64,000 nt of DNA from NCBI RefSeq assembly GCF_003573695.1, contig NC_039368.1, forward strand, positions 14,512,360 through 14,576,359, given 5' to 3'. The DNA is from Papaver somniferum (lineage: Eukaryota > Streptophyta > Magnoliopsida > Ranunculales > Papaveraceae). The notes beneath the pieces are model-generated. The model was not told the origin of the DNA, made no database searches, and saw only the letters and a program-made list of their open reading frames with translations. A program made the position numbers and the translations under genes. Below are positions 35,275 through 47,513 of this stretch, one piece after another (within the stretch, counting starts at the first letter, position 1; every line of letters starts with the position of its first letter).

Positions 35275-36590
35275 GAAAATAAAATTTTGTATTCAAGTGA
35301 AGCAACAATACAATGAACACAAACACTAGCCTACTATCAGACTTCGAAGTAGATATAGTTGAGACAAAATACACCCTCCAAGCGACTTAGTTTCAGTCGC
35401 GCTCCTTAAGTATCTTGAACCTCGCAAGGCTCTGCATAATTGATTCCACTAGCTGTCGTTCTTTACAGCCTAAGAGTTGTTTCATCCGAAGTGAAGACTT
35501 TTGATATCAATCTGATTCTAACAGATAAGCCTATCTGATTTTCCTTTAAATCAAAGATCAAGGATTGAAAATTTGTTTGCAATAGAAAAATCTAGCAAAC
35601 CTCACAATCCGGAACACTTATACTCACTTAGATGAGAATCCTGGATCTTTTACCACCTCTTAAGAACAATCTTCAACTTATTAATTAACACCAGTTTTCA
35701 TATATTTATCTTGAGGAATGACAAAGTCTGAGATGAAGAGAACTTTGCGATTTCTATCTATCTTTCCTAAAAGAGATTACAAAAACCTCGATAACAGAAA
35801 AACAAGATCAGGATTCACGAACTATCAAGGTAAAGATAGTCGGACCTGGCTTCACAAATCCCAAAAAAGAAGTCTTTCAGTCATAGACCTAATTGTGTTT
35901 CTCAGAGGAATCTTAGGTCAATAAAGAACGACTCTAGCAATCAACTAGGTTGCAAAGTTTCAGGGATTGAATTTCCCAGTTGAAAGAGCATCTCTAGTTA
36001 TAGTTTTTCAAGACTGAGGGTTGCCTAGAATTCAAGCTAATATAACTTGGGAATCAAGCAAACACTTTCTATGTTTAGAGAAAATACTGGTTAGGATTTC
36101 AATTAAACATGTGAGAAATAATTCTTGAATATACAACAAAAGAATATACATTATGGTCCGGTTACATAACCGTGTATAATGACTGTTCGGTTTTGCAAAT
36201 ATGCCATATGAATAATGAACAATTTGATGTTCATTTATACACCTAATAATTAATCATGATGCACACACAGAAGTGTTTCAGTGATCAATTAAGTCTTAGA
36301 AGTGTTTAAGAGAGTCATGACAATTTAAACATATTTAATAAATAACTCTTTGAGCATATGCTAAATTCTACTGGGACCGTTGGTAGAACGGTTCGTGAAC
36401 CGTAAGGCTTGTTCACGAGCCATGGTGCTATGGTTTGTGAACCGGGTTCGCCAACCCTACAAGATTTTCGAACTCAAGTGACCACGGTTCGTGAATTGTC
36501 CCAATATGAACTTACGGTTTGCCAATTGGTTCACCAACCTTCTATGTATATCTGAAATGACTAATTTCGACTAATTTCGATTAAGGAAAA
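35275..36590 (-). repeat. Inverted LTR fragment (subfamily B type), copy 1
   Basis: The complement shows LTR landmarks: the GGCTAGTGTTTGTG region near 35320, the GGAGCGCGACTGAAAC region near 35390, and B-type motifs GGTTCGTGAACC / GGGTTCGCCAACCC at 36390-36530. Neither terminus is present. Duplicated at about 45420-46730. Confidence 0.65.
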
Positions 36591-36959
36591 TGTTTGTACT
36601 GGTAAAATACCGACTCTGTCTTTTGTGATAAACAGTCGGGTCTTGTTAAATACTTTGGAAAACCCAATAAAAGGTTTCGGCCATTCATGTTACAAGTTCC
36701 AGATGTCGGAAAAAATCCTTTCCTTAATCACAAGAAAAAGGATTCAAAAATTTCAACTAATCCTGAGTATCATCATTACTATGATTATACTTCTGGTACA
36801 TTTCACAAATATCGACCAGAGAAGGTGCATGAAGGTTCTTCCGCCCACTTAGCCTCTTGGTGACAAGATTGGCTCCACCCCATTTGTATATAACTTGAAA
36901 TGGGGCAAGTAACAGTATGATTAGTTTTGTGTCTTTGTATTATGAGTTAGTTTTTGAAA
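36591..36959 (+). pseudogene. Gag C-terminal fragment, copy 1
   Basis: Contains a frame reading PEYHHYYDYTSGTFHKYRPE and ending in a SAH.ASW-type terminus near 36861. The same ending occurs at 39250-39343 (YHHYFDYTTGTVHTYQPE...ASW) and at 46910-47008, so it is a conserved gag C-terminus of these elements. It breaks at 36959, where LTR sequence begins mid-way. Confidence 0.55.
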
Positions 36960-38756
36960 CTTCTCATCCCGAGAAATTCTGCTGGAGTTGACAAACTTGT
37001 TACGTGAGTACCAGTCCTCGAACCCAGTCCGCGAACCGGCGGAAAGTCTTTGCCGATATTTTCGGCTGGAGTTTGTAAACTCTGCCGGGTTGCTTAAGTC
37101 CGCGAACCTAGTGTGCGAACTTAAGAAGGTTATATATCTGAAGATGATTTCTGAACTTAAACTTATAAAGACTAAGGAATGCAATATGAAAACCGTGGCT
37201 ATAAAGTTCATGAACCGATTCGAGTGAATCAAATCATCTTTGCTTCAATTGTGTCTTGTGTAGTACATAAGATTTCCTTGCAATTAAACAACTCTCTAAC
37301 TAGTTCGTTTGAGTCATTTGAACTAGTTATGGTGAAGAAGAATATGGTTGGTATGAAATGCTCATATGGCTAACCTTTTGGTTAACTATTGTTCATCCAA
37401 CAATGTACACGTTTGGGTACAGTTAACAAACCTAGAAGCGTGCATTTCATTTGTATATAACAAGCTAATTTTCGATCTAACGGTTAAGAAATATTAGCTT
37501 GAATCTAAATCAGGTTTTCATCTAACGATGGATATTGTTTGTTTTCTGACTAAGGCGAAACCCTGATTTGAAAGACTATATAAGGGGACATCTAGCAACT
37601 CTGCAAAACTAATCCCTGCACTTCATGTGTGATACTAGTTTGCGTGCTAGAGTCGTTTATCCTTTAAACTTTAGTTTTCTTCTTCTAAAACTTGGTTAAC
37701 AACTTAAGTACTTCATTGGGATTGTGAAGCCAGACCGATACTACTTTTATCGTAGTTGTGTGATCTGATATTGCATCTTATATCGTATGAGTACAATCAG
37801 ATTGATTGGCTTGAGATTAATATCTCCGATAGGCAAGATATAAAAAGTTGTCACAAAAATATTCGTCTCAGTGCTTGTGATTCCATAACATCTTGTTTCG
37901 CTACCATACGATTAAGATTGTTGTGAGGTGATTGATTTATCTAGGCTTTTCTTCGGGAATATAAGACCGGATTATCAATTGGTTCCTGTTCACCTTGATT
38001 ATTATCAAAAGACGGAACAAAAACTTTAGGGTTTTGTGTGGGATACAGATTGATCCTTTGATGGACTTGTCTATGTGAGACAGATTTGTCTATTGTCAAA
38101 GCCTGCGATTTTGGGTCGTAGCAACTCTTAGTTGTGGGTGAGATCAACTAAGGGAATCAAGTGCACAGTATCCTGCTGGGATCAGAGGCGTAGGGAGTAC
38201 AACTGTACCTTGGATCAGCGGGAGACTGATTGGGGTTCAACTACAATCCAGTCTGAAGTTAGCTTGGAGTAGGCTAGTGTCTGTAGCGGCTTAATACAGT
38301 GTGTGTTCAATCTGGACTAGGTCCCGGGGGTTTTCTGCATTTGCGGTTTCCTCGTTAACAAAATTTCTGGTGTCTGTGTTATTTCAGTATCCACATTATA
38401 TTGTTTTATCTTTATAATTGAAATAATACAGGTTGTGCGTTAGATCATCAATTAGAGTAATCCAACCTTTGGTTGTTGATTGTCATTGATTGATACTTAG
38501 ATATTGGTCTTTGGTACCATCCAAGTTATTCCTTGTATTTGATTAGTACTTGCAGTTTATGTTTGAGGAAATCAAATCAAGAGAGAGAGATATAAACTCA
38601 TTGATGTACTTTTAATTGATTGAGTCTTGTTGATTCTCTTAAAAGTATATTCGAGTTTGTCCATACAGATTGCTAAGCGAAATATTTGGTGGTGTCGTTA
38701 GAACCCCGCTTTTTCAATTGATATCATAGCAAGCAAACACCGTAAACCTGATAAAT

Positions 38757-39343
38757 TTGTGTTTGTTCCTTATAAATTGTCCTATGGGAAATTTCTTTGG
38801 TAAACTTTCTCTTGGAATCAGTAACGCACGTCAGAAATCCTTAAAGATTTTTCAAAGATTATTATGGGTAAAATATCTGGTTTCTCATGGTAATCTTACT
38901 TCATCTAAAAGGGGAAATTTAGATGTTAAGAATCAATCGGAAGGAGAAAATAAAAAGAAGGAAAGATTGAGAAAACGCTCAATACGCTCAAGGATATGAA
39001 ACCTCACTAGATTAACTCTTGATCTCTTTGAGGGATACTATCGGAACGGATAAATTTATAAAGATCTGTTCAAAGTGTTCGAAGGCGTTTTAAAATTCTT
39101 AGAAAAACTTAAATCTGTTAAGTCTAAGAACCATTCCGAAAAGGGTTCTGTATGTGTTAAATCTGTTAATACTGTGCAACCCAGAAATCGGAGGTATCCT
39201 TCTTCTATCCAGAACAAGCGAAGGATAGAAAGCTCTAACTGCCCTGACTATCATCATTACTTTGATTATACTACAGGGACTGTTCACACATATCAACCAG
39301 AAATGTCGCATGAGAAATCCTCTGCGCATTATGCCTCTTGGTA
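38757..39343 (+). pseudogene. Gag remnant of element 3
   Basis: Basic stretches (NKKKERLRKRSIRSR near 38950-38997), frame breaks, and the conserved C-terminus YHHYFDYTTGTVHTYQPE...ASW ending at the TAA near 39342. The zinc knuckle seen in elements 1 and 2 is not visible here. Confidence 0.5.
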
Positions 39344-39419
39344 ACAAGGCTGGCATTTCCCCATTTGTATATATTTTGGAATGGCGTAAGAAATGGTTTG
39401 AGTTATGTATAGTTTTGTT

Positions 39420-39742
39420 ATTCATTGTTTAACTTTCTATTGCATCAGTTGTTGTTCACATGTGTGTTGTCGCTGAATGCATAACCTTTAATGTGCAAAT
39501 GGCTAAGAAAATCCCATCTTTCTTATGTGGGCCGCGGTTCATAAACGGGTCCAAGCCCATGTGTGGTCTTATAAAGAAGAAGTTTGCGCACCCTAGTCTT
39601 CTTCTTTACTCGTCCGCGTACTGAACCTAGGGTTTTGTGTATTTCCTCCATTAAAGCCTCCATGGAGAAATTCAAAGAAAGGGTGTTCGAATCTCACTCA
39701 AAGTAAGTAAAATCCTCTTGCTCCTTTCAATTTCTTAGACCT
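39420..39742 (+). other. Spacer ahead of the second ORF of element 3
   Basis: Holds CTTATAAAGAAGAAG near 39569 and a leader-like CCTAGGGTTTTGTG near 39628, reminiscent of a plant promoter and 5' leader, so the second ORF may have its own transcript. The matching spacer at 47104-47513 is different in sequence. Confidence 0.35.
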
Positions 39743-40771
39743 ATGATGAATTCTAAAGGGACAAAAAGGAGTTCTAAGAACTAAAAATCATCTAGCTTGG
39801 ATCCTCCTTGTGACCAAAACTCTCTTAGAATTAGGTTTGTGGATGATTCTTGTGCTAGAATATTTGATAAGATTGCTTCAAAAGGTTTCATTCTAGAAAA
39901 TAGGTTGGAGTTCTCTAGTGGGCATGAAGAGGATTTGGTATGCTTTGCAAAATTCAAGCTTGGAAATATCTTTGATGGTCTTGGTCAAGGATTTGATTCT
40001 CTTACAAGGATTTTCTATGCCAATATTCATGATATTGATTACAACAAGATGGAATTCAAATCCATGATTGGTAGAGAGAGGTTCCTTGTTGATAGAGAAT
40101 TAATTTCAAGGATTACCAAAATCCCGTTGGGGAACGTACAGCTCCCTAGACCATGTGATGAACGTCCATCCTGTGATGATATCTCGGTTGGGCTTTATGG
40201 AAAGAAGGTCGTTTGGAGTCAAGGAAAGTTCCCTACTAATGATCTTAGTATTTCTTTGATGGCTTTTGGAAAACTTGGTATCCCCAATCTTTATCCCTCC
40301 ACAATTGAAAATTCTTGGTGGAGTCACGAGTTTGCAGAATTGGTCTATTTCCTTGATTCGGGTATCCCAAGTCTCGATATTTGTGGTTTCATTATCTTTC
40401 AAATAATTTCGGTGACTTCACCCGTCAAAATGTTGGGTTACCCTTGCTTGATTAGTCAAATTTGTCGTGATCGTGGATGTGATTCAATTGGAAACTCTCT
40501 TGGGGTCCCCAAACCGGTTCTTCCGTGTACCTTTAGGCGCATAAGGGAAAATGCTTGAAAGCGACAAAAAATTGCTTCTCTTGATTTTAGCGACCCTACT
40601 ATCATAAGCCTTCTTCAAAAAATTCATAAAGGTGTGTGTAAGGTTGATTTAAGAGTAAAGTGTGTTCAAGAACAATTTTCCTTGGTTGCAACAAAGTTTC
40701 CCGAGCTCAAGGAATATTTGAACGCAATTCAAGCATCTTGAAGTATCTCTGATGAGGAAGAAGATGAGTAA
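39743..40771 (+). pseudogene. Second ORF of element 3: plant transposon-type protein (PF20167-like), with stops
   Basis: From ATG 39743 to TAA 40769 it is 343 codons in one frame with three internal stops (about 39782, 40556 and 40739). The main block reads GHEEDLVCFAKFKLGNIFDG, TRIFYANIHDIDYNKMEF, LVDRELISRITKIPLGNVQL, ending in VKCVQEQFSLVATKFPELKE and an acidic SDEEEDE tail. The YAN...I...IP.G order is like the putative plant transposon protein domain; that assignment is from memory of the pattern, not a search. A homologue lies at 47514-48565, and since both keep the same architecture it was a real protein. Function unknown. Confidence 0.55.
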
Positions 40772-41271
40772 TTCGTGTTCTTATTGTTGCCTAGTATGTC
40801 TTCTTTTTGGTTTAGCTAGAAGAATAACTAGTGCTTCAATAGCAATGATTGTGACTACACATAACTATTATTTTTCATCTTCTTGTTTCTTTAGGTTTAT
40901 TTGGTTTAAATTCTAAAAATATTTGGAGGATGATGGTTTGCAGTATTTAATCTTTATGATTTTTTATATTGCAATTTGTTATGAGATATTGGTGTTTACG
41001 TCCGTGAACTATGTTGTCCCATATTTTGTCAAAAGTAAAGTCGTTCATGATTGGTATTCATGTATTGATTTAAGGATGAATAGACTTTTGACATATACAA
41101 AAGTTAAGCCTATATTGTCAATTCTTTGATGGAAGATAGGTTAAAATCTTTTGTGTTCAAGGATTATGTCTATTAGATATCGTTATGCAAATAGTGATGG
41201 AAGATCGAATGAATACTTGTGTATTCCACAGTATTGATCTTCACTGATTCATATTTTATGTAATACTGTGA

Positions 41272-41643
41272 GGCTCCGTAATGTGTCTTATGTTGAGCAC
41301 GATACAACCAAGTTGATTAATTATCTTTGTTGGTTGTTCCGTAAGGTACTTTATGTTGAGCATTCTTGAACTAAATTAATCATCTTGTTTGGTTATTTAG
41401 TTATTGCTCCGTAAGTATTTTTATGTCGAGCAAAACAAATGACAATTAAATTGATTACTTTTGTAATTAGTTTGGTTGTGTATTCCAATTAGATTAATTA
41501 TGGGTTCTCTTGTAATTAATATAGTTGATTATTTTCATACTCCGTAAGATTCCTCTTATGTTGAGTATATGAATGACTATCATATTCATTTTCTAATGGT
41601 TATGTTAGTCGTATGCTCCGTAAATTCTCTTATGTCGAGCATA
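41272..41643 (+). repeat. Array of five stem-loops in element 3
   Basis: Units at about 41272-41300, 41335-41362, 41404-41433, 41537-41568 and 41612-41643, in the same order as 16010-16378. Closing stems are TGTTC/GAGCA, TTGCTC/GAGCAA, ATACTC/GAGTAT and TATGCTC/GAGCATA. In the last unit the G-U pair of element 1 is a G-C pair here. Confidence 0.7.
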
Positions 41644-42481
41644 ATCAATTAAGTTGATCACTTGTGTGTTTAATTTGATTGCGTATTCCGATTAAATTAA
41701 TCATGGGTTTACTTGTGATTAATTGGATTGAGTTTTTGGATATAGAAAATCATTCTCATGGTTTTTGGTGTCCAATCAAAATCCTTCTTTTCTTTTGAAA
41801 TTAAGGTCCCTCTTGTTGTTCCCTTGGGAATGACATCAAATGGGGGAGAGTTATTTTGAACTTGTGATTAATGGTCATATCTTGAGAGGTGTGCGGATGT
41901 GAAATTTTAAAGGGGTTATCTTGTATCTTTAAACTCCTTGATGAATGCTATTAGCTTCGGCTATATGATTGCATCTAAATTAGATGGTATGTATTTTCTT
42001 TTAGTCATGAAATGTCTCTTAGGAAAATTTCATTAGGATCCCGTTCTTGTACCTTTGCCAATTGTATTGACAAAAAGGGGGGAGAATTAATATGTAGTTC
42101 ACACTACAAATACATATGGTTTTCGGATCATTGTGTAAGGGGGAGTGGTTTCCATGTGAGATGGAGTATTGACTAAGGGGGAGTGATACATATCACCATA
42201 GTATTATTGTTGAAGTTGTGATACAATTGGACTTTGACACTGTGTAATAATACTATGACATTGTATAACAATGATCGAGACCGATGCTTTCTCATTGTTA
42301 CAACTACAGATCTTCAACAACGGTGATGCTAAACTTACAACCTTTGGGATCATTGGAGTACTTGGAAGTAACGAAGATTTCGAGGAATGTTGAAGATTAG
42401 GCATGTGGAATAGGATATACTAAAGTTTCTTTATCTTTTTTTGTATTCCATATGTATTGATAGTTTTATCACTAAAATTGA

Positions 42482-42494
42482 CAAATGGGGAGCT
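42482..42494 (+). promoter_or_regulatory. Polypurine tract before the LTR at 42495
   Basis: AAATGGGGAGCTT abuts TGTTAGAGC. Four more GGGGGAG tracts lie upstream near 41839, 42073, 42136 and 42173. Confidence 0.65.
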
Positions 42495-44842
42495 TGTTAG
42501 AGCATTGCTCGGTCGAACTCGCATGCGTTGCTATCTCAAGCATGTTTGTCAATGTTAGTGATCAAAACTATAAGTCTTGATTTCTAGTCTACTATAGCTA
42601 AGTCTCGGACTAGGATAGAAAGTGTAGTTGAGCTCAAGGACTTCATGGCGATTCATCATAGAAGAAGAAGAACTACTAAAGGAACCGGTGGAACTTCTCG
42701 ACAAAAAGTTATGTGAAGACTTGAACTTATCTGTCACTCAAAATTCTATCTATTCTATCTCCTACTTCTTGAGACAAAAAGTCGTATGCTATATATAAAC
42801 TTAGATTATACACATTTGGTATTTCGAGCCGAGTATACCTCTCCTATCTATATCTCGAAATTTGTGTTGGTAAGCGTTTCTTTTCTACATGTTTATCTTT
42901 ACCTAGTGACGAAAGTCATGATATGTTTCAATCACTTTGAAAATTGCTTTGACGAGAAATGGTGTAACAACGATATAACTTCCTCTAAGAATGTTTCAAT
43001 GGTTGGAATGAGAGTTTAGATTACATAACCAATGATGGACATAAGTATTGTTGTGGAAACACATATGTGCATAAGTCATATCCTTTGAACCAAAGTTTGC
43101 GAACTTTGTTGATCAAGAGAAACCAGAAGAATGGCATGTTGCCAAGTATGCGAACTCAGTCCACGAACTGCCGAACTTCTCATCCCGAGAAATTCTGCTG
43201 GAGCTGACAAACTTGTTACGTGAGTACCAGTCCGCGAACCGAAGGAAAGTCTTTGCCGAGATTTTCTGCTGGAGTTTGTCAACTCTTCCCGGTTTCTTAA
43301 GTCCGCGAACCTAGTGTGCGAACTTAAGAAGGTTATATATCTGAAGATAATTTCTGAACTTAAACTTATAAAGATTAAGGAATGCAATTTGCAAAACGTG
43401 GCTATAAAGTTCATGAACCGATTCGAGTGAATCAAATCATCTTTGCTTCAATTGTGTCTTGTGTAGTACATAAGATTTCCTTGCAATTGAACAACTCTCT
43501 AACTAGCTCATTTGAGTCATTGTAACTAGTTATGGTGAAGAAGAATATGGTTGGTATGAAATGCTCATATGGATAACCTTTTGGTTAACTATTGTTGAAC
43601 CAACAATGTACACGTTTGGGTATGGTTAACAAACCTAAAAGCGTGCATTTCATTTGCGTATAACAAGCTAAGTTTTCGATCTAACGGTTGAGAAATATTA
43701 GCTTGAATCTAAATCAGGTTTTCATCTAACGATGGATATTGTTTGCTTTGTGACCAAGGCGAAACCCTGATTTGAAAGACTATATAAGGGGACATCTAGC
43801 AACTCTGCAAAACTAATCCCCACACTTCACGTGTGATACTAGTTTGCGTGCTAAAGTCGTTTCTCCTTTAACCTTTGGTTTTCTTCTTCTAAAACTTGGT
43901 TAACGACTTAAAGACTTCATTGGGATTGTGAAGCCAGACCGATACTACTTTTATCGTAGTTGTGTGATCTGATCTTGCATCTTCTATCGTACGAGTACAA
44001 TCAGATTGATTGGCTTGAGATTAATATCTCCGATAGGCAAGATATTTAAAGTAGCCACAAACATCTTCGTCTCATTGTTTGTGATTCCACAATATCTTGT
44101 TTCGCGACCATACGATTAAGATTGTTGTGAGGTGATTGATTTATCTAGGCTGTTTTTCGGGAATATAAGACCGGATTATCATTTGGTTCCTGTTCACCTT
44201 GATTATTATCAAAAGACGGAACAAAAACTTTAGGGTTTTTCTGTGGGAGACAGATTCATCCTTTGATAGACTTGTCTGTGTGAGACAGATTTGTTTATTG
44301 TCAAAGCCTATGATTTTGGGTCGTAGCAACTCTTAATTGTGGGTGAGATCATCTAAGGTAATCAAGTGCGCAGTATCCTGCTGGGATCAAAGGCGTAGGG
44401 AGTACAATTGTACCTTGGATCATTGGGAGACTGATTGGGGTTCAACTACAGTCCAGTCCGATATAAGCTTGGAGTATGCTAGTGTCTGTAGAGGCTTAAT
44501 ACAGTGTGTGTTCAATCTGGATTAGGTTCCGGGGGTTTTCTGTATTTGCGGTTTCGTCGTTAACAAAATTTCTGGTGTCTGTGTTATTTCAGTTTCTGCA
44601 TTATATTATTTCGGTTGATCTTGAATATTGAATTTAGAGACCATCCAAGTATTCTTCGTAACAATCAGGTTCATGGAATCATTGCCTATATACATACTGA
44701 TTTAGAAGAGGGAAAGATATAAAATCTATATACATATTGTTAAATATCATTGAGTTGGTCTACTTGAAATTGTATTAGGTTTTGTCCTTACAGGTTGCCG
44801 AACGAAAAAGTTGGTGGTGTACTCGGTACCTTCTCCTTTTCA
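42495..44842 (+). repeat. Chimeric LTR, copy 2 (3' LTR position of element 3)
   Basis: 2348 bp, near-identical to 32341-34698 including the switch to a B-like 3' end at about 44600 and the end CTCCTTTTCA followed by TGCATGAATC. TATA at about 43781. As the 3' LTR of element 3 it does not match the 3' end of that element's 5' LTR, so it arrived by recombination. Confidence 0.75.
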
Positions 44843-47104
44843 TGCATGAATCTCCAACTTTTAGATATTTTAGAGTCACGTAGCATATATTTTGCTAAGT
44901 TTACATACAAAGTTCTTACCAACATAACTTAACTTAGATGTGGTAGATAACAACAATTCGGTTTCTTATATGTTTGAAAGTAATTTTTGGATTTAACTAT
45001 GGCGGTGGAAAATTAGGTGCGGAAAGAATTTAGTATTCGAGTTTCTTCTCAATCATTAGTGGAGACTACTTGTTGTTACATCGAGTGAGGCACCGCGCAT
45101 TCAATTCTTTGTAGCTGTCTAAAAATTATCCTGTAAGGTTTGTGTTATCCTATGCTAATTCTGGGTAGAATGATGGGATACCCAACTTCGTACCAATTTC
45201 AGCACTACTTTCCGATCTCTTGAGTGTTATTTCTTCAATCACGAGGGTGTCATCAGAATCACTAACTTACAACATCTCTTATAATATTGTTTGATGTTAA
45301 CACCTTTATCTCTATCGACAAAAACAGGTCAATAGAAACACCATCATCATTAACAAGCAGAGCATCACAAATTTGAAGAAAGTTAACGACGTTCAAGGTT
45401 TACAAGCAACGATATAAGGAAAAGAAAATTTTGTATTCAAGTGAAGCAACAATATAATGAACACAAACACTAGCCTACTATCAGACTTCGAAGTAGATAT
45501 AGTTGAGACAAAATACACCCTCCAAGCGATTTAGTTTCAGTCGCGCTCCTTAAGTATCTTGAACCTCGCAAGGCTCTGCAGAATTGATTCCATTAGCTGA
45601 CGTTCTTTACAGCCTAAGAGTTTTTTCAGCCGAATTTAAGACTTTTGATATTAATATGACTCTAACAGATAAGCCTATCTGATTTCCCTTTAAATCAAAG
45701 ATCAAGGCTTGAAAATTTGTTTGCAATAGACAAATCTAGCAAACCTCACAATCCGGAACACTTATACTCACTTAGATGAGAATCCTGGATCTTTTACCAC
45801 CTCTTAAGAACAATCTTCAACTTATTAATTAACACCAGTTTTCCTATATTTATCTTGAGGAATGACAAAGTCTGAGACGAAGAGAACTTTGTGATTTCTA
45901 TCTATTTTTCCTAAAAGAGATTACAAAAACCTCGATAACAGAAAAACAAGATCGGGATTCACGAACTATCAAGGTAAAGATAGTCGGACCTGGCTTCACA
46001 AATCCCAAAAACGAAGTCTTTCAGTCATAGAACTAATTGTGTTTCTCATAGGAAACTTAGGTCTATAAAGAACGCCTCTAGCAATCAACTAGGGTGAAAA
46101 GTTTCAGGGATTGAATTTCCCAGTTGAAAGAGCATCTCTAGTTGTAGTTTTTCAAGACTGAGGGTTACCTAGAATTCAAGCTAAGATAACTTGGGAATCA
46201 AGCAAACACTTTCTATGTTTAGAGAAAATACTGGTTAGGATTTCAATTAAACATGTGAGAAATAATTCTTGAATATACAACAAAAGAATATACATTATGG
46301 TCCGGTTACATAACCGTGTATAATGACTGTTCGGTTTTGCAAATATGCCATATGAACAATGAACAATTTGATGTTCATTTAGACACCTAATAATTAATCA
46401 TGATGCACACACAGAAGTGTTTTAGTGATCAATTAAGTCTTAGAAGTGTTTAAGAGAGTCATGACAATTTAAACATATTTAACAAATAACTCTTTGAGCA
46501 TATGATAAATTCTACTGGGACCGTTGGTAGAACGGTTCGTGAACCGTAAGGCTTGTTTACGAACCATGGTGCTATGGTTTGTGAACCGGGTTCGCCAACC
46601 CTACAAGATTGTCGAACTCAAGTGACCACGGTTCGTGAATTGTCCCAATATGAACTTACGGTTTGCCAATTGGTTCACCAACCTTCTATGTATATCTGAA
46701 ATGACTAATTTCGACTAATTTCGATTAAGGAAAATGTTTGTACTGGTAAAAATACCGACTCTGTCTTTTGTGATAAACAGTCGGGTCTTGTTAACTACTC
46801 TGGAAAAACCAATAAAAGGTTTCGGCCATTCATGTTACAAGTTCCAGATGTCGGAAAAAATCCTTTCCTTAATCACAAGAAAAAGGATTCAAAAATTTCA
46901 ACTAATCCTGAGTATCATCATTACTATGATTATACTTCTGGTACATTTCACAAATATCGACCAGAGAAGGTGCATGGAGGTTCTTCCGCCCACTTATCCT
47001 CTTGGTGATAAGATTGGCTCCACCCCATTTGTATATAACTTGAAATGGGGCAAGTAACAGTATGATTAGTTTTGTGTCTTTGTATTATGAGTTAGTTTTT
47101 GAAA
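44843..47104. repeat. Second copy of the block at 34699-36959
   Basis: Unassigned segment, inverted LTR fragment and gag C-terminus follow in the same order and orientation as at 34699-36959, offset about 10.15 kb, with few differences. The two copies part company after TTTTTGAAA (36959 / 47104). Confidence 0.85.
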
Positions 47105-47513
47105 TTTACTTTTCCTTGAAGAAAAATTTGTTTTACAGATTTTTTTTTCTTCTACATGAGGTTAAATAATACAACGTAATTTTATACTACTTTAGTTATT
47201 TCACTATTTTAATTTCTCCTCAGTGTGCGAACCTTATGGTTCAGGATTAAAAAATGTCATCATGCTTCCCTTTATGGGTCACCGACGACACGGGTCCATA
47301 CCTAGTATCGGGTTTTTAAGGGGTTCAGTACGCGTACCCTTCTTCTTATTCATCTCTTTGTCCACTTTCGTGAACAAGGGCGTTTCTAGGGTTCACGAGT
47401 TTACTCCATTAAATCTATTTTTGGAGGTCAAAGAGACAAAGGCTTGTCATCATCTTCAAGGATCATATCAATTAAGATTTTCTCTTTCTTATTACTCTCA
47501 ATTTTTTGGGATC

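Larger units (their letters stand above)
36960..42494 (+). mobile_element. Non-autonomous long-LTR element 3 (truncated 5' LTR plus internal region)
   Basis: 5'-truncated LTR 36960-38716 (ends CCCCGCTTTTTCA), degenerate primer site TGATATCATAGC at 38719-38730, gag pieces 38757-39343, second ORF 39743-40771, 3' noncoding region with hairpins and purine tracts, and a final purine tract before the LTR at 42495. No pol genes. The 3' noncoding 1.7 kb is the same as in element 1, but the second ORF is different. Confidence 0.75.

Noticed and set aside
47223..47513. In-frame N-terminal extension of the second ORF of element 4
   Set aside because: The homologous ORF at 39743 starts at the equivalent of 47514, and the upstream stretch has no counterpart; it is more likely leader sequence.
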